IMG/VR virus record: IMGVR_UViG_3300009163_000081
Location: 1 to 38,478 of that record
Strand: one strand, 5' to 3'
Origin: a virus
DNA length: 38,478 nucleotides
Below, one piece after another: positions 11,161-19,427 of this stretch (the stretch's first letter is position 1; each line of letters begins with the position of its first letter). Position numbers and translations under genes: made by a program. The notes under the pieces are model-generated. The model saw only the letters and a program-made list of their open reading frames with translations, was not told where the DNA came from and searched no databases.

Positions 11161-11814
11161 ATGACAACAAAATTAATTGACCTAGACAAAGGTGCGAGAT
11201 ACCGCGTTCTTGATAATGGCGAAGTAGTATCTATATCGGTTTCGTGGTCAGATGAAACAGTGCATTACGAAAATGATGTCGTTAAAGGTAATGTTCCATT
11301 ATTTGAGTTTATCCGTCAGGTTTTTTCGGGTAGTGTCGAGTATATAGAACCCCCACATCCAACGACCTACAGTAAAGACATAGCTGACCTCAACAACTAC
11401 GGCCTAGACGTATCATTCGTAGCAGTGGACGAAGCCTCGGAATTGGAAGGACCAGAGCGGTGCGCTGATTCGTTCGACGAAGTGGAAGCCACAGAAGCAT
11501 ACGACGATATCAAAGCCGAAATTGCCCGTCCTACAGATGCCGATGAAATCCTGCAAATAGCCGAAGAAACCATAGCGCAGCGCGGCGTTATGTACGACTC
11601 TACCGGTCAGCAGCAAGAGCGCTCGATGGGTAAAGTAGTGGCGATGTTCAACGCACTGACAGGGCATGAGTTGACCAACGAGCAGGGATGGAAGTTTATG
11701 TGCCTACTCAAACTTGCTCGCAGTGAGCAGGGGGAATTTAGTCTAGATTCTTTCATCGACTTGGCAGCTTACGCGGCTTTGGCGGGCGAAGAAGCAGCGA
11801 AACACAACCAATAG
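11161..11814 (+). CDS. DUF6378-like protein, possibly nucleotide-related
   Basis: The C-terminal part (residues about 130-215) resembles DUF6378 of phages: ILQIAEETIAQRGVMYD, then a helical segment, then FMCLLKLARSEQG and DSFIDLAAYAALAGEE. The closing D-x-x-x-D-x-x-x-Y-A helix is like those of MazG-type all-alpha pyrophosphatases. The N-terminal 120 residues contain a beta-rich stretch (YRVLDNGEVVSISVSWSDET) followed by an acidic linker rich in Glu and Asp, with no recognised family. The ribosome site GGGTGG precedes the ATG. A role in nucleotide hydrolysis or modification is suggested by the fold resemblance only. Confidence 0.65.
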   Translation: MTTKLIDLDKGARYRVLDNGEVVSISVSWSDETVHYENDVVKGNVPLFEFIRQVFSGSVEYIEPPHPTTYSKDIADLNNYGLDVSFVAVDEASELEGPERCADSFDEVEATEAYDDIKAEIARPTDADEILQIAEETIAQRGVMYDSTGQQQERSMGKVVAMFNALTGHELTNEQGWKFMCLLKLARSEQGEFSLDSFIDLAAYAALAGEEAAKHNQ

Positions 11815-11880
11815 CACAATAGGACTTTACTATAATATGACGAAGTGGTAATATCAATTTGTCATAGATAGTATCTCCTA

Positions 11881-11924
11881 GTAGATGGGCTACTTATATT
11901 AAGGTATGGGTAGCCCATTTCTAC
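11881..11924 (+). promoter_or_regulatory. Long stem-loop in the 11815-11937 intergenic gap
   Basis: GTAGATGGGCTAC (11881-11893) can pair with GTAGCCCATTTCTAC (11910-11924): nine base pairs, a TT bulge, then four more, closing a 16-base loop. It is followed by CTATGG and not by a T run, so it is a poor intrinsic terminator. It ends 13 bases before the next ATG and could be a processing site or leader structure. A TATAAT box at 11831-11836 lies upstream without a convincing -35. Confidence 0.5.
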
Positions 11925-11937
11925 CTATGGATCGACT

Positions 11938-12303
11938 ATGAAAAAAATTCTCGAAAGTGATGTTAAGAAAAAAGTAAAAGACTTACTTGATTGGGTCGGC
12001 AAGCACGTGCCTATCTACACGATGACCCCTGCCACATTTGGCTATGGTGAGTCGGGACACCCTGATAGACTGTTATATATCAGGGGGTATCTTCTTGGTA
12101 TCGAATGTAAACTTGATGGAAACACATCACTGCTGCGCCCAGAGCTAAAACCAACGCAGTCTGAGAAGGCACAAAAAATTATGTTGCGAAGGTTACGCGC
12201 CGCTGGTGGGTATCCTATCGTAGTGCACAAAGACAACCTAAAAGAATTCAAAGCCCTATTAGAAAGTATCATAGGCATGGACATAGATGTGAGAGTAGAA
12301 TAA
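11938..12303 (+). CDS. VRR-NUC-like nuclease
   Basis: This 121-residue protein has the compact PD-(D/E)XK plan of VRR-NUC domains: TPATFGYGESGHPDRLLYIRG supplies Gly-x-x-Asp, GYLLGIECKLDG supplies Glu-x-Lys, and LKPTQSEKAQKIMLRRLRAAG supplies the Gln-containing helix. VRR-NUC proteins are often fused or adjacent to SNF2/DEAD helicases and act as structure-specific or Holliday junction nucleases. Here the helicase gene follows with no gap (TAAATG), which supports a joint function. The ribosome site is weak (GGAT, 6 bases from ATG) and the gene begins just after a long stem-loop, so its translation may be controlled. Confidence 0.8.
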   Translation: MKKILESDVKKKVKDLLDWVGKHVPIYTMTPATFGYGESGHPDRLLYIRGYLLGIECKLDGNTSLLRPELKPTQSEKAQKIMLRRLRAAGGYPIVVHKDNLKEFKALLESIIGMDIDVRVE

Positions 12304-13881
12304 ATGGCAGTCGTAATAGCAAATAAAAGAACAATCCTTGTGCCATTACCGGACAAGAAAAACTACGACATACTATCTGCTGTGTTCCCTACACGCTTCA
12401 TCCCAACCCCCGATGGTGGTATTTTAGCTCTGCCACATTGCGCGGATAGTATGCGTATGTTATATAACATGGGCATTAATGTGGATGGGTGTGAGCTGTT
12501 TCATCACTACTACACCCCACCGACACACCCAGATGGGCATAGTCCGTGGTGGTGGCAGCTGGAGACAGCAAACTTTTTCGTGAACAACCCGCGAGCGTTC
12601 TGTATGTCAACTCCCCGAACGGGCAAGACCTTCTCTACGGTTTTAGCAATAGACTTTTTGCAGCAGCAGGGGGCTGAGGCGGCGCTAATTGTTGCACCGC
12701 TTACGGTAGCCGCTGAGGGTGAGTGGGCAAGGACAGCACGAGAATGGTTCCCAAATAAAAAGACAGTGCTTATCCACAAAGACCGTGAGGCTGACTTAGA
12801 CACGCCGGCTCATATTTATTTGATCAACCCCGATGGGATGAAACTTGTGGCTGATAAGTTAGCCAAAAAAGTAGCACAAGGTAAAATTTCTATCGTAGTA
12901 TTCGATGAATTAACCGAGTTTGCCAATATGAAGTCCAAGCGATGGATAGCAGCAAATAAAATTGCCAAAGATGCCCAGTACGTCTGGGGACTTACAGGTA
13001 CGCCGGGTGGGGCGGATAAAGTATATGGGCAGGTGAAGCTCATTAACCCATCTAAAGTGCCAAAGTATTACGGGGCATGGCGGGACATGACCATGTATAG
13101 AGCTACGCAGTTTAAATGGTTGCCCAAAGAAGGTCACGAGGAAGTTATCAAAGAAGCCATGTCACCTGGCATCCGCTTTGACAAAAAAGATTTAATGGAT
13201 ATCCCGCAGCCGAAGGTTGTCACAGAACTGGTGCCACTTACCCCTGGCCAAGAGGCACTAACACAGAAACTCATTGATGAATTGCAGGCGAGTATAGACG
13301 ATAATACGATTGATGCAATGACAGCCAGCGCGCTTGCCACAAAATTACTGCAGGTTTCTGCGGGGGTAGTTCGTGGGCAAGATGGACTCACGGAACTTGA
13401 TGCAACGCCCAAGCTACAGAAACTTGAGGAATATCTAAACAAAACCGCTGCTAAAAAAGTAGTGTTCTGTAACTTCACAGCGGTCAACGATATGCTGGTG
13501 CGTGAAATCCGCAAGATGGGTTTCATTTGTGAGAAGATTGACGGTAGTGTGACAGGCCTTCGCAGGTCGCGCATACTAAAAGACTTCTTAGACAGCAAAG
13601 AACCACACGTGCTAGTTTGCCATCCGCGAACCACTGCGTTCGGTGTCGAGCTTGCCAGCGCGGATCATATCATCTGTTATGGGCCACCAATGTCTGGGGC
13701 GTTTATGTACCAGCAGATGTTCGAGCGCTTATCGTCATCTAGACAGAAAGCCACTGAGACGTTTGTGGTGCACCTTGCTGCGGGTAAGCAAGATAAAGTA
13801 AGTTTTTCCAACCTAGCTCGTGGGGTAGATATCGAGCAAAACATAGTCAACATATTTACAAGGGAGTTATTAAATGAATGA
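12304..13881 (+). CDS. SNF2-type DNA helicase/translocase
   Basis: This 525-residue superfamily 2 ATPase begins with an extra region of about 80 residues, then has motif I TPRTGKTFST (Lys108), motif Ia LIVAPLTVAAEGEW, motif II VVFDELTEF (Asp201-Glu202, DE-x-x type), and motif III WGLTGTPGG. The C-terminal lobe has KVVFCNFTAVNDMLV, GSVTGLRRSRIL, VLVCHPRTTAFGVELASADHIICY and motif VI MFERLSSSRQK. This is the layout of phage SNF2-family helicases. It is preceded without spacing by a VRR-NUC-like nuclease and overlaps the next gene by 8 bases. A role in fork remodelling or recombination is likely. Confidence 0.9.
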   Translation: MAVVIANKRTILVPLPDKKNYDILSAVFPTRFIPTPDGGILALPHCADSMRMLYNMGINVDGCELFHHYYTPPTHPDGHSPWWWQLETANFFVNNPRAFCMSTPRTGKTFSTVLAIDFLQQQGAEAALIVAPLTVAAEGEWARTAREWFPNKKTVLIHKDREADLDTPAHIYLINPDGMKLVADKLAKKVAQGKISIVVFDELTEFANMKSKRWIAANKIAKDAQYVWGLTGTPGGADKVYGQVKLINPSKVPKYYGAWRDMTMYRATQFKWLPKEGHEEVIKEAMSPGIRFDKKDLMDIPQPKVVTELVPLTPGQEALTQKLIDELQASIDDNTIDAMTASALATKLLQVSAGVVRGQDGLTELDATPKLQKLEEYLNKTAAKKVVFCNFTAVNDMLVREIRKMGFICEKIDGSVTGLRRSRILKDFLDSKEPHVLVCHPRTTAFGVELASADHIICYGPPMSGAFMYQQMFERLSSSRQKATETFVVHLAAGKQDKVSFSNLARGVDIEQNIVNIFTRELLNE

Positions 13882-14188
13882 AGTAGTAAGTGAAGTAGTA
13901 AGTGAAGTAGCCGTGCTTAGAGCCGTGACAAGACTGATACTAGAGTATATGCGGAAAAATAATTACCCGCCTACACACTGCGTCCTACCACAAAGAGTAT
14001 ATGACGATTTGGTGGAACTAAAGATACAAGCGAGCAGGCAACTTAACCCAAGTGAAAATATGCCTAAAAACGCGAACAGTATCGGGACTGTGAACGGATT
14101 AATAGCCATCGCATCTCCGTATATACAGGCTGTCGTAGTATTCAATCCAGTGTTAGATGGGGTTTCGATAGATGGAGGTGCTGAGTGA
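13874..14188 (+). CDS. Hypothetical 104-residue protein
   Basis: The start ATG overlaps the end of the helicase gene (ATGAATGA) and has GGGAG 7 bases upstream. The N-terminus is the repeated sequence EVVSEVVSEVAV, encoded by a 12-base tandem repeat, and leads into a helix (RLILEYMRKNNYPPTHC). The C-terminal half has short beta-like runs ending VVVFNPVLDGVSIDGG. I do not recognise the family. Overlaps on both sides put it in the same translation unit as the helicase and the 125-residue protein. Confidence 0.65.
   Translation: MNEVVSEVVSEVAVLRAVTRLILEYMRKNNYPPTHCVLPQRVYDDLVELKIQASRQLNPSENMPKNANSIGTVNGLIAIASPYIQAVVVFNPVLDGVSIDGGAE
13880..13910 (+). repeat. 12-base tandem repeat (GAAGTAGTAAGT, 2.6 copies)
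   Basis: Two exact copies (13880-13891, 13892-13903) and a 7-base partial copy occur at the very start of the 104-residue gene. They encode Glu-Val-Val-Ser units. Copy change would keep the frame but alter the N-terminus. Confidence 0.85.
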
Positions 14189-14562
14189 CAACTAAGAAAA
14201 AAAGACCCCGTGCCAAAAAACTGCCACGTCATTACAAAGGCTATATGGAGTTTCCATTAATTGGTGCGGATACTCATGAGCAGTTTTCACTTAGTACCCG
14301 CTACTTTGGTGACTTCGACCACATCCCAACGCGACGCAAGATTCTTAATAGAGACCGCTCATATCGAGTAGAACTGCACCTGCGTATCGTAGATAGTACC
14401 AGCAGCGGGTGGTCAATCGTCGATATGACGCCGGACCGCGCGCTTAACCGTATGCAGCTTGCGGAATTAGTGCATTATATTGCGACGGAGGAAGTCGATA
14501 AACTAATCCGTAGTAAGATGCCAGTAAATGTGGATAATTCGTATGTGAAAATTATTTTGTAA
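14185..14562 (+). CDS. Hypothetical basic protein (125 residues), GTG start
   Basis: The start is a GTG that overlaps the previous stop (GTGA) and is preceded by GGAGGT about 6 bases upstream. The N-terminus is highly basic (TKKKRPRAKKLPRHYKGY), suitable for nucleic-acid contact. The rest has alternating beta-like segments (YRVELHLRIVD, then WSIVDMTPDRALNRMQLAEL) and ends VKIIL. No family or catalytic motif is recognised. It ends the operon before the strong promoter at 14569. Confidence 0.65.
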   Translation: MTTKKKRPRAKKLPRHYKGYMEFPLIGADTHEQFSLSTRYFGDFDHIPTRRKILNRDRSYRVELHLRIVDSTSSGWSIVDMTPDRALNRMQLAELVHYIATEEVDKLIRSKMPVNVDNSYVKIIL

Positions 14563-14568
14563 TACTAG

Positions 14569-14604
14569 TTGACACAACTTAATTTGGTGTGTACTATGGT
14601 ACAC
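14569..14604 (+). promoter_or_regulatory. Strong sigma70-type promoter with palindromic operator
   Basis: Consensus TTGACA (14569-14574) and TACTAT (14592-14597) are 17 bases apart. The palindrome TGTGTAC-TATG-GTACACA (14588-14605) overlaps the -10 box and matches the one at 2179-2194. This promoter lies inside a longer in-frame reading of the next gene, which fixes the real start at 14626. Confidence 0.8.
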
Positions 14605-14625
14605 ATACACAACAAGGAGGACGCT

Positions 14626-15153
14626 ATGACAAGCAATCCAAGAATACAGATGCCAAAGGTATCAGACTTACCGAGGGAGCTTACAATCCCTCCAGAGATT
14701 TACCAATCAGAAAAAGCGTGTGGTGAGTTTATCATCACTCTAAACGAGTCACTAGCTTACATTGGTGCGATGGATAAACTGTTCCGTGCAGCCAAAGAAG
14801 TCGCAAGCCAAGTCATGCTTGAGCGCCTAGAGGTTACAGGACAAAAACATTTTGCCTTCGACTTTGGTACTTTTTCCCCGCGTGTTAGCGACAATGTTGG
14901 GTTCCCGACCGAAGCGGCAGGTGGAAAACAAAAAGCGTTTGAATGGCTAAAAGACCTAGTAGAGCGTGATATAATTGACCTTCGCACTGTTTTAGACTTA
15001 CAGCAGTCGCGGTTAGTAAAGGACACTGTATTAGCAGTTGAGGAATTAGCTGCTAAGTACAACGAGGACAATCCAGACAACCCAGTTTCAGAAAGTCCAT
15101 TTAACCATTTCGTGGAAACTAAATTATCTAGTCCACAAAAACGCGCTAAGTAG
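14626..15153 (+). CDS. Hypothetical phage protein (175 residues), replication neighbourhood
   Basis: The ATG at 14626 has a full AAGGAGG at 14614-14620; the in-frame upstream extension overlaps a promoter and is not coding. The protein is acidic. A helical segment (ESLAYIGAMDKLFRAAKEVA) is followed by FAFDFGTFSPRVSDNVGFPT, where conserved-looking Phe and Gly residues cluster, then by another helical stretch (LVERDIIDLRTVLDLQQSRL). The C-terminus is polar. I do not recognise the family. It is the first gene behind a strong, probably repressible promoter and precedes a likely single-strand DNA-binding protein, so a DNA-replication role is possible. Confidence 0.7.
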   Translation: MTSNPRIQMPKVSDLPRELTIPPEIYQSEKACGEFIITLNESLAYIGAMDKLFRAAKEVASQVMLERLEVTGQKHFAFDFGTFSPRVSDNVGFPTEAAGGKQKAFEWLKDLVERDIIDLRTVLDLQQSRLVKDTVLAVEELAAKYNEDNPDNPVSESPFNHFVETKLSSPQKRAK

Positions 15154-15175
15154 CGCATAACTCGGAGAGTAATCT

Positions 15176-16129
15176 ATGAACGGCTTATCTATTAATTTCG
15201 ACGTCAACCAACTATTACCTGCCAGTATCCTAGACAAGATTGGCAGCAACCTAGACGACATGGCAGGTTCGTTTGGTGGTGGACTTAACTTTATTACCTA
15301 TGGCGGGCGCGAGTTCCACTTAAAAATGGGCGGTGCAGAAACCTCACACCCGTCACGCACGTTAGACTTCGTTCTCGTAGCAGGTGCTAAAAATGACCAC
15401 CGTGTCTTTTACCGTGGCACGTATGAAGCTGGCAAAGATGTTGCCCCTACTTGCTGGTCTAGCGATGATGTAACCCCCGATGCAAACGTGCCACCACAGC
15501 AGCGCGGTTCTGACAAGTGCGAGACTTGCCCATTCAATGCAAAAGACTCGCACCAATCTGGCAAAGGTCGCGCTTGTACCCGTAAACGTCGTGCAGTTGT
15601 GATGTTGCCAGACGATACAGAACAGCGTTTATTCTTGACCGATGTGAGCGCATTATCTATCTATGGTGAGCGTAACACGCAGGCGGGCTACTTAAACTGG
15701 CAGCAAGTCACCAAACAACTTGCAACGTATCGCAGTCAAGATAAACGCCTTGTGCCGTTTGTGTTCGTTCTACAAATGTCGTTTACCCAAGACACGGTGC
15801 CAGTTACCCAGTTTAGCTTTGTTGATCAAGTAACCCGTTCTAATATTCGCATGGCGCCCCAGCAAATTATCGAAGCTGCGGGTAAAGCGTGGGAGTCTGG
15901 CGAGGTAGAGCGCTTATTATCGTTGGAGATAGGTAAAGCTGACGCGCCAGCGCAAGAGCAAGCTGCATCAGCACAACCTACTCAACAGGCTGCACCAGCT
16001 CAACCTTCATGGGCACAACAAGCGGCGGCGCAACAGGCACAACCCGTATGGACACCACAAGGCACACCTGCACAACAGGCGCATCCATCTACCACGGTAG
16101 AGGACGACGATGATATGCCAGCACTTTAG
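15176..16129 (+). CDS. Probable single-stranded DNA-binding protein
   Basis: This 317-residue protein has three parts. Residues 1-90 begin GLSINFDVNQLLPASILDKI and lead into beta-like strands. The middle part carries a four-cysteine cluster: TCWSSDD, CETCPFNA and GRACTRKRRAVVML. The rest of the core is beta-rich (LVPFVFVLQMSFTQD). The C-terminal 60 residues are a Gln/Ala/Pro-rich linker ending in an acidic tip, EDDDDMPAL, which closely mimics the DDDDIPF tip by which bacterial SSB recruits partners. The flexible linker and tip are the main reason for calling it an SSB; the cysteine cluster suggests zinc binding. It sits directly upstream of the primase-helicase. An annealing or recombination role is an alternative. 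Confidence 0.68.
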   Translation: MNGLSINFDVNQLLPASILDKIGSNLDDMAGSFGGGLNFITYGGREFHLKMGGAETSHPSRTLDFVLVAGAKNDHRVFYRGTYEAGKDVAPTCWSSDDVTPDANVPPQQRGSDKCETCPFNAKDSHQSGKGRACTRKRRAVVMLPDDTEQRLFLTDVSALSIYGERNTQAGYLNWQQVTKQLATYRSQDKRLVPFVFVLQMSFTQDTVPVTQFSFVDQVTRSNIRMAPQQIIEAAGKAWESGEVERLLSLEIGKADAPAQEQAASAQPTQQAAPAQPSWAQQAAAQQAQPVWTPQGTPAQQAHPSTTVEDDDDMPAL

Positions 16130-16158
16130 TGTTAGGTGACTAGAAGTTTGGGAGCTTA

Positions 16159-16170
16159 GTGTACTATACT
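16159..16170 (+). promoter_or_regulatory. Possible weak promoter with half operator
   Basis: GTGTACTATACT (16159-16170) contains a TATACT -10-like box and the left half (GTGTACTAT) of the palindrome found at 2179 and 14589, but not the right half. No good -35 element lies 15-18 bases upstream. It is placed 30 bases before the HTH gene, where autoregulation would be expected. Confidence 0.35.
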
Positions 16171-16199
16171 AGGCTCTCTTTTTAGATAGGGTGGAAAAT

Positions 16200-16481
16200 A
16201 TGACAGTTTACAATGAACAACTAATCGACGCCCTCGTGGAAGCCAAGGAACGGTCTGGCGTTTCTTATGCAACACTGGGGGAACTACTTGGGTGCAAAAG
16301 AAATATCACCCACAAATACTTAACCAAACAACGTCAACTAAAACGCAGTGACATCGAGCGACGCGCAGTAGTAGCCGTGCGAGTGCTTAACACTTTAGCA
16401 GATACGGGAGAACTGCCCGCCAGTAATGTAGAAGAAACTGCAGAAATTATTGATAATTACATTAACAATCTTAGTAAATAA
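16200..16481 (+). CDS. Small helix-turn-helix DNA-binding protein
   Basis: The ATG at 16200 is preceded by GGGTGG (16189-16194); an in-frame GTG at 16191 lies within that ribosome site. This 93-residue protein has a helix-turn-helix of the XRE/Cro type in the segment QLIDALVEAKERSGVSYATL, continuing GELLGCKRNITHKYLTKQRQ, followed by helices rich in Arg and Ala (ERRAVVAVRVLNTLADTGEL). It is most simply a transcription regulator. It is the only classic HTH regulator in the window, so it is the leading candidate to bind the GTGTAC-N4-GTACAC palindromes, one half of which lies just upstream of its own gene. That link is inference. Confidence 0.75.
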   Translation: MTVYNEQLIDALVEAKERSGVSYATLGELLGCKRNITHKYLTKQRQLKRSDIERRAVVAVRVLNTLADTGELPASNVEETAEIIDNYINNLSK

Positions 16482-16490
16482 GGACATCTT

Positions 16491-19391
16491 ATGCGTCCTA
16501 ACCTACTCCAATTTTTCCAAGCTATCTTGCCGGATACAGGCGTCTTTAGTGCGATTACTCGCAATAAAATAGATTATAAGTTCAAGCATAAAATATTCTA
16601 CTCTGTGCGTGAGTTAGCTAAGTTTTGTGCTACGCAGCTTGATGCGCCGCATGATTTATATTTCGCCCTTGCCTCATTCAAAGAAGGTTGGCACACCATC
16701 ATGACCTCGGATGGCGAGACCAGCGCATTTCGTACAGCTGAGAATGTTAGCCAACTACGTAGCCTGTGGTTAGATGTTGATGTTGGACCTAATAAGTCAT
16801 ACGCAACCACCCGCGACGCTTTAGTCGCACTACGCGACTTCATGGTAGTTACACACCTACCTGCGCCGTGGATAGTTAACAGTGGCTCTGGCGGACTGCA
16901 TATCTACTGGACGTTCGATAGGGCAGTGGGTCGTCAAGAGTGGCAAGTTGTTGCCAACAAGCTGCGCGCTGCTACGATAGAGCATGGGTTCCTAGTTGAC
17001 CCCGCGCGTACCCGTGACAGCGCTAGTATCTTACGCGTGCCAGCATCGAACAACTGTAAACTAGATGAACCACGAAAAGTTAAACTACTAGCGTGGGGCG
17101 CACCGTCGCCATTCTCGCTGTTCGAGAGTTTGCTATCTGAGTATAAAGTAGAAGTAACCCCGTCTACCGACGTAAGCGGTATTTTGGCAGGGCTACAAGG
17201 TATTGATCTGTCTGGTTTGGCAACGGTTGTGCCTGTAGACGAGCCACAATATCGCGTGCGCAAAGCTGAGGATGTTATCGCCCAATGTAGACAGTTACAG
17301 TTGCAAGCTGACGCTCCAGAACCTGTTTGGCGCGGTATGTTGGCAACGGTACGGCATTGTGAGAATGGCACACAGTATGCCCACAAACTATCGGCACAGC
17401 ACCCCGATTACAACATCGACACCACATTTGAGAAGTTAGACCAATTAGAGGCTAAGAACATAGCACCGTATACCTGTGCTACGTTTCGAGAGTTGCGTCC
17501 AGAAGTGTGTGCCACTTGCCCCCATAATGGTATGATTAACAGCCCAATCTCAGTGCCAGAGAGTCGAATAGAAACCGTGACCGTTGATGATAGTGGTAAC
17601 GTGGAGAAGGAAGTTGCTCCGACATTTGGGGCTATACCTCATTATAACTCAGATAGATTTCGAGTTAACGAGACAGGATGCCATGCGTATGTAGGCAGTG
17701 CGACTGGTGGGTACTGGACTCAGATTTATGACTTTCCAGTAGTGCCCATGCAGCGCATACGTGACAGAACGCCCACAGGGGATATCGTAGTTAGCTACAT
17801 CATTCGCAGATACCACAGTCGCGGTTACGACGAGTTTCAAGTCGGCGGCGACGTGCTTATGGGTAGTGGCATCAACGGGTTCTTAGGTAGTGTTGGATTT
17901 CTGATACCAGAGAGGAATAGGAAACTTATGGCAGGATTATTAATTGACCTATTGTTAGGTGCAGAAGATACTATAGCGGAGACTAAATTGGCAAATAGCC
18001 TAGGATGGGATACTAACCACGAAAGTTTTTTACTTGGTAATAAGGTGTATAAGGTTGGTGGACCTGTCTTAGATGTAAACCCGAAAGGTAACGCTAGTCA
18101 GTTCTCGCGTCTAACCGTGCCAACTGGTACGTTGGAGGCATGGAAAAAAATAGCAGGTGTCTATAATAAAAAGGGTTTAGAGTGGGCGCAAGTTGTAGTA
18201 TGTAGCGCGTTTGCTAGTCCTTTAATGGGTATCGGGGCTCTTGAAAAAGCAGCTCTTATGTTCATCACAGGGGATAAGGGCGTTGGTAAATCAACTGTGC
18301 TGCAAGTCGCCACGTCGGTATATGGCAACCCAAAAGAGCTGATTATTAATAAGGACGACACCCCACTGGCTCGTCTGGCTAAATTGGGTATTTTGAATAG
18401 CATCACAGCTTCATTCGACGAAATGACAGACTTATCGCCAAAAGAAGCTAGTGAGCTCTGCTATCAGATAACACAAGGCCGCGGCAAAGACCGTATGGCT
18501 GAGATGGGTAAGGGTTTGCAGACCAATACTACCTTTTGGTCATGCCTTCCTATTATGTCCGCGAACGATAGTATGATTAACCATCTCGCCCAACACAGCG
18601 CTGATGCAACCGCCCAAATGAGTCGTGTACTAGAGGTTCGTGCAAGTGATGTAAATTCCGTTTACACGGGGGCAGAAATCGCCGAGAACGAGCGTATAGT
18701 ACGCAGTATGCTGAAAAATTACGGCACCGCTGGGGCTAAATACATTGAGTATGTCACACAAAACTATGAGAAGGTGGAGGAACTCATACTAAAAGTTGAG
18801 GCTATGTGGCTAAAAGAAACGGGACTTACCAATAACTATCGGTTCTGGACTTTCATGGGAGTGCGACTGATCGTTGGTGCTATGATTGCTACTAAACTTG
18901 GCATTATAGAGTACGATATCGCAGGTATATTTGCCTATCTAAAACGATTGGTTAAGCAGTCGCGCGCGGATATGCAGCGTCATGAATGGAAACCCGATAG
19001 CGTGTTATCAGACTATATGAATACCCATATCGGCAACCAGCTAATTGTCACTCACGCCAAACGCCCGGCAGAGATGGCAGATAACCAGGCACTCGGTAGT
19101 ATGAACGATATTACTTACGCGCCTAAGTCCCCCGCTTCTGGTAGAGACTTGGCTATCCGCATCGAGTTAGACACCAAGACTGGGTATCTAAGCAAGCGTT
19201 CCGTTAAGGATTGGTGTACCAGAAACCGCATCCCTTACGATAGATTCATCACCAGCATCACAGATCAAGGACTGTTACTATTAGAGTCCACGAGGGTGTA
19301 TTTAGGTAAAGGTACAGTCTATCGTGATACAGGACGTACGGAGTGTATAAAACTAAAAATGCCCGATGACCTTGACCTAGACCTCGATTAA
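16491..19391 (+). CDS. Primase-helicase: AEP-type primase fused to DUF927/SF3-like ATPase
   Basis: This 966-residue protein has an archaeo-eukaryotic-type primase N-terminal domain. SLWLDVDVG carries the metal-binding Asp95-x-Asp97, SGSGGLHIYWTFD carries the active-site His137, and RDSASILRVPASNN the third motif. A linker with cysteines (TCATFRELRPEVCATCPHNG) may bind zinc. The C-terminal half is a DUF927-type helicase ATPase. Its Walker A is GDKGVGKST near residue 594, followed by KDDTPLARLAKLG, FDEMTD as the acidic Walker B-like motif, and a C-terminal winged-helix-like tail. This arrangement would synthesise primers and unwind DNA for the family A polymerase. AGGA precedes the ATG. It is the last gene before the central terminator. 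Confidence 0.88.
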   Translation: MRPNLLQFFQAILPDTGVFSAITRNKIDYKFKHKIFYSVRELAKFCATQLDAPHDLYFALASFKEGWHTIMTSDGETSAFRTAENVSQLRSLWLDVDVGPNKSYATTRDALVALRDFMVVTHLPAPWIVNSGSGGLHIYWTFDRAVGRQEWQVVANKLRAATIEHGFLVDPARTRDSASILRVPASNNCKLDEPRKVKLLAWGAPSPFSLFESLLSEYKVEVTPSTDVSGILAGLQGIDLSGLATVVPVDEPQYRVRKAEDVIAQCRQLQLQADAPEPVWRGMLATVRHCENGTQYAHKLSAQHPDYNIDTTFEKLDQLEAKNIAPYTCATFRELRPEVCATCPHNGMINSPISVPESRIETVTVDDSGNVEKEVAPTFGAIPHYNSDRFRVNETGCHAYVGSATGGYWTQIYDFPVVPMQRIRDRTPTGDIVVSYIIRRYHSRGYDEFQVGGDVLMGSGINGFLGSVGFLIPERNRKLMAGLLIDLLLGAEDTIAETKLANSLGWDTNHESFLLGNKVYKVGGPVLDVNPKGNASQFSRLTVPTGTLEAWKKIAGVYNKKGLEWAQVVVCSAFASPLMGIGALEKAALMFITGDKGVGKSTVLQVATSVYGNPKELIINKDDTPLARLAKLGILNSITASFDEMTDLSPKEASELCYQITQGRGKDRMAEMGKGLQTNTTFWSCLPIMSANDSMINHLAQHSADATAQMSRVLEVRASDVNSVYTGAEIAENERIVRSMLKNYGTAGAKYIEYVTQNYEKVEELILKVEAMWLKETGLTNNYRFWTFMGVRLIVGAMIATKLGIIEYDIAGIFAYLKRLVKQSRADMQRHEWKPDSVLSDYMNTHIGNQLIVTHAKRPAEMADNQALGSMNDITYAPKSPASGRDLAIRIELDTKTGYLSKRSVKDWCTRNRIPYDRFITSITDQGLLLLESTRVYLGKGTVYRDTGRTECIKLKMPDDLDLDLD

Positions 19392-19393
19392 CG

Positions 19394-19425
19394 AAAACCC
19401 CATGCCGTGTGACATGGGGTTTTTT
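19394..19425. terminator. Bidirectional intrinsic terminator between converging operons
   Basis: The stem AAAACCCCATG (19394-19404) pairs with CATGGGGTTTT (19413-19423), 11 base pairs with an 8-base loop. T runs follow on both strands: TTTTTT on the plus strand and the A run on the other side. It ends the rightward early operon and the leftward late operon, whose last gene stops at 19428. Confidence 0.92.
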
Positions 19426-19427
19426 GT

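Noticed and set aside
11831-11836. TATAAT box as a promoter for the VRR-NUC-like gene
   Set aside because: No -35 element lies 15-19 bases upstream and no extended -10 is present.
14569-14625. Longer reading of the 175-residue gene starting at 14569
   Set aside because: The extension overlaps a consensus promoter and operator, and a full AAGGAGG precedes ATG 14626.
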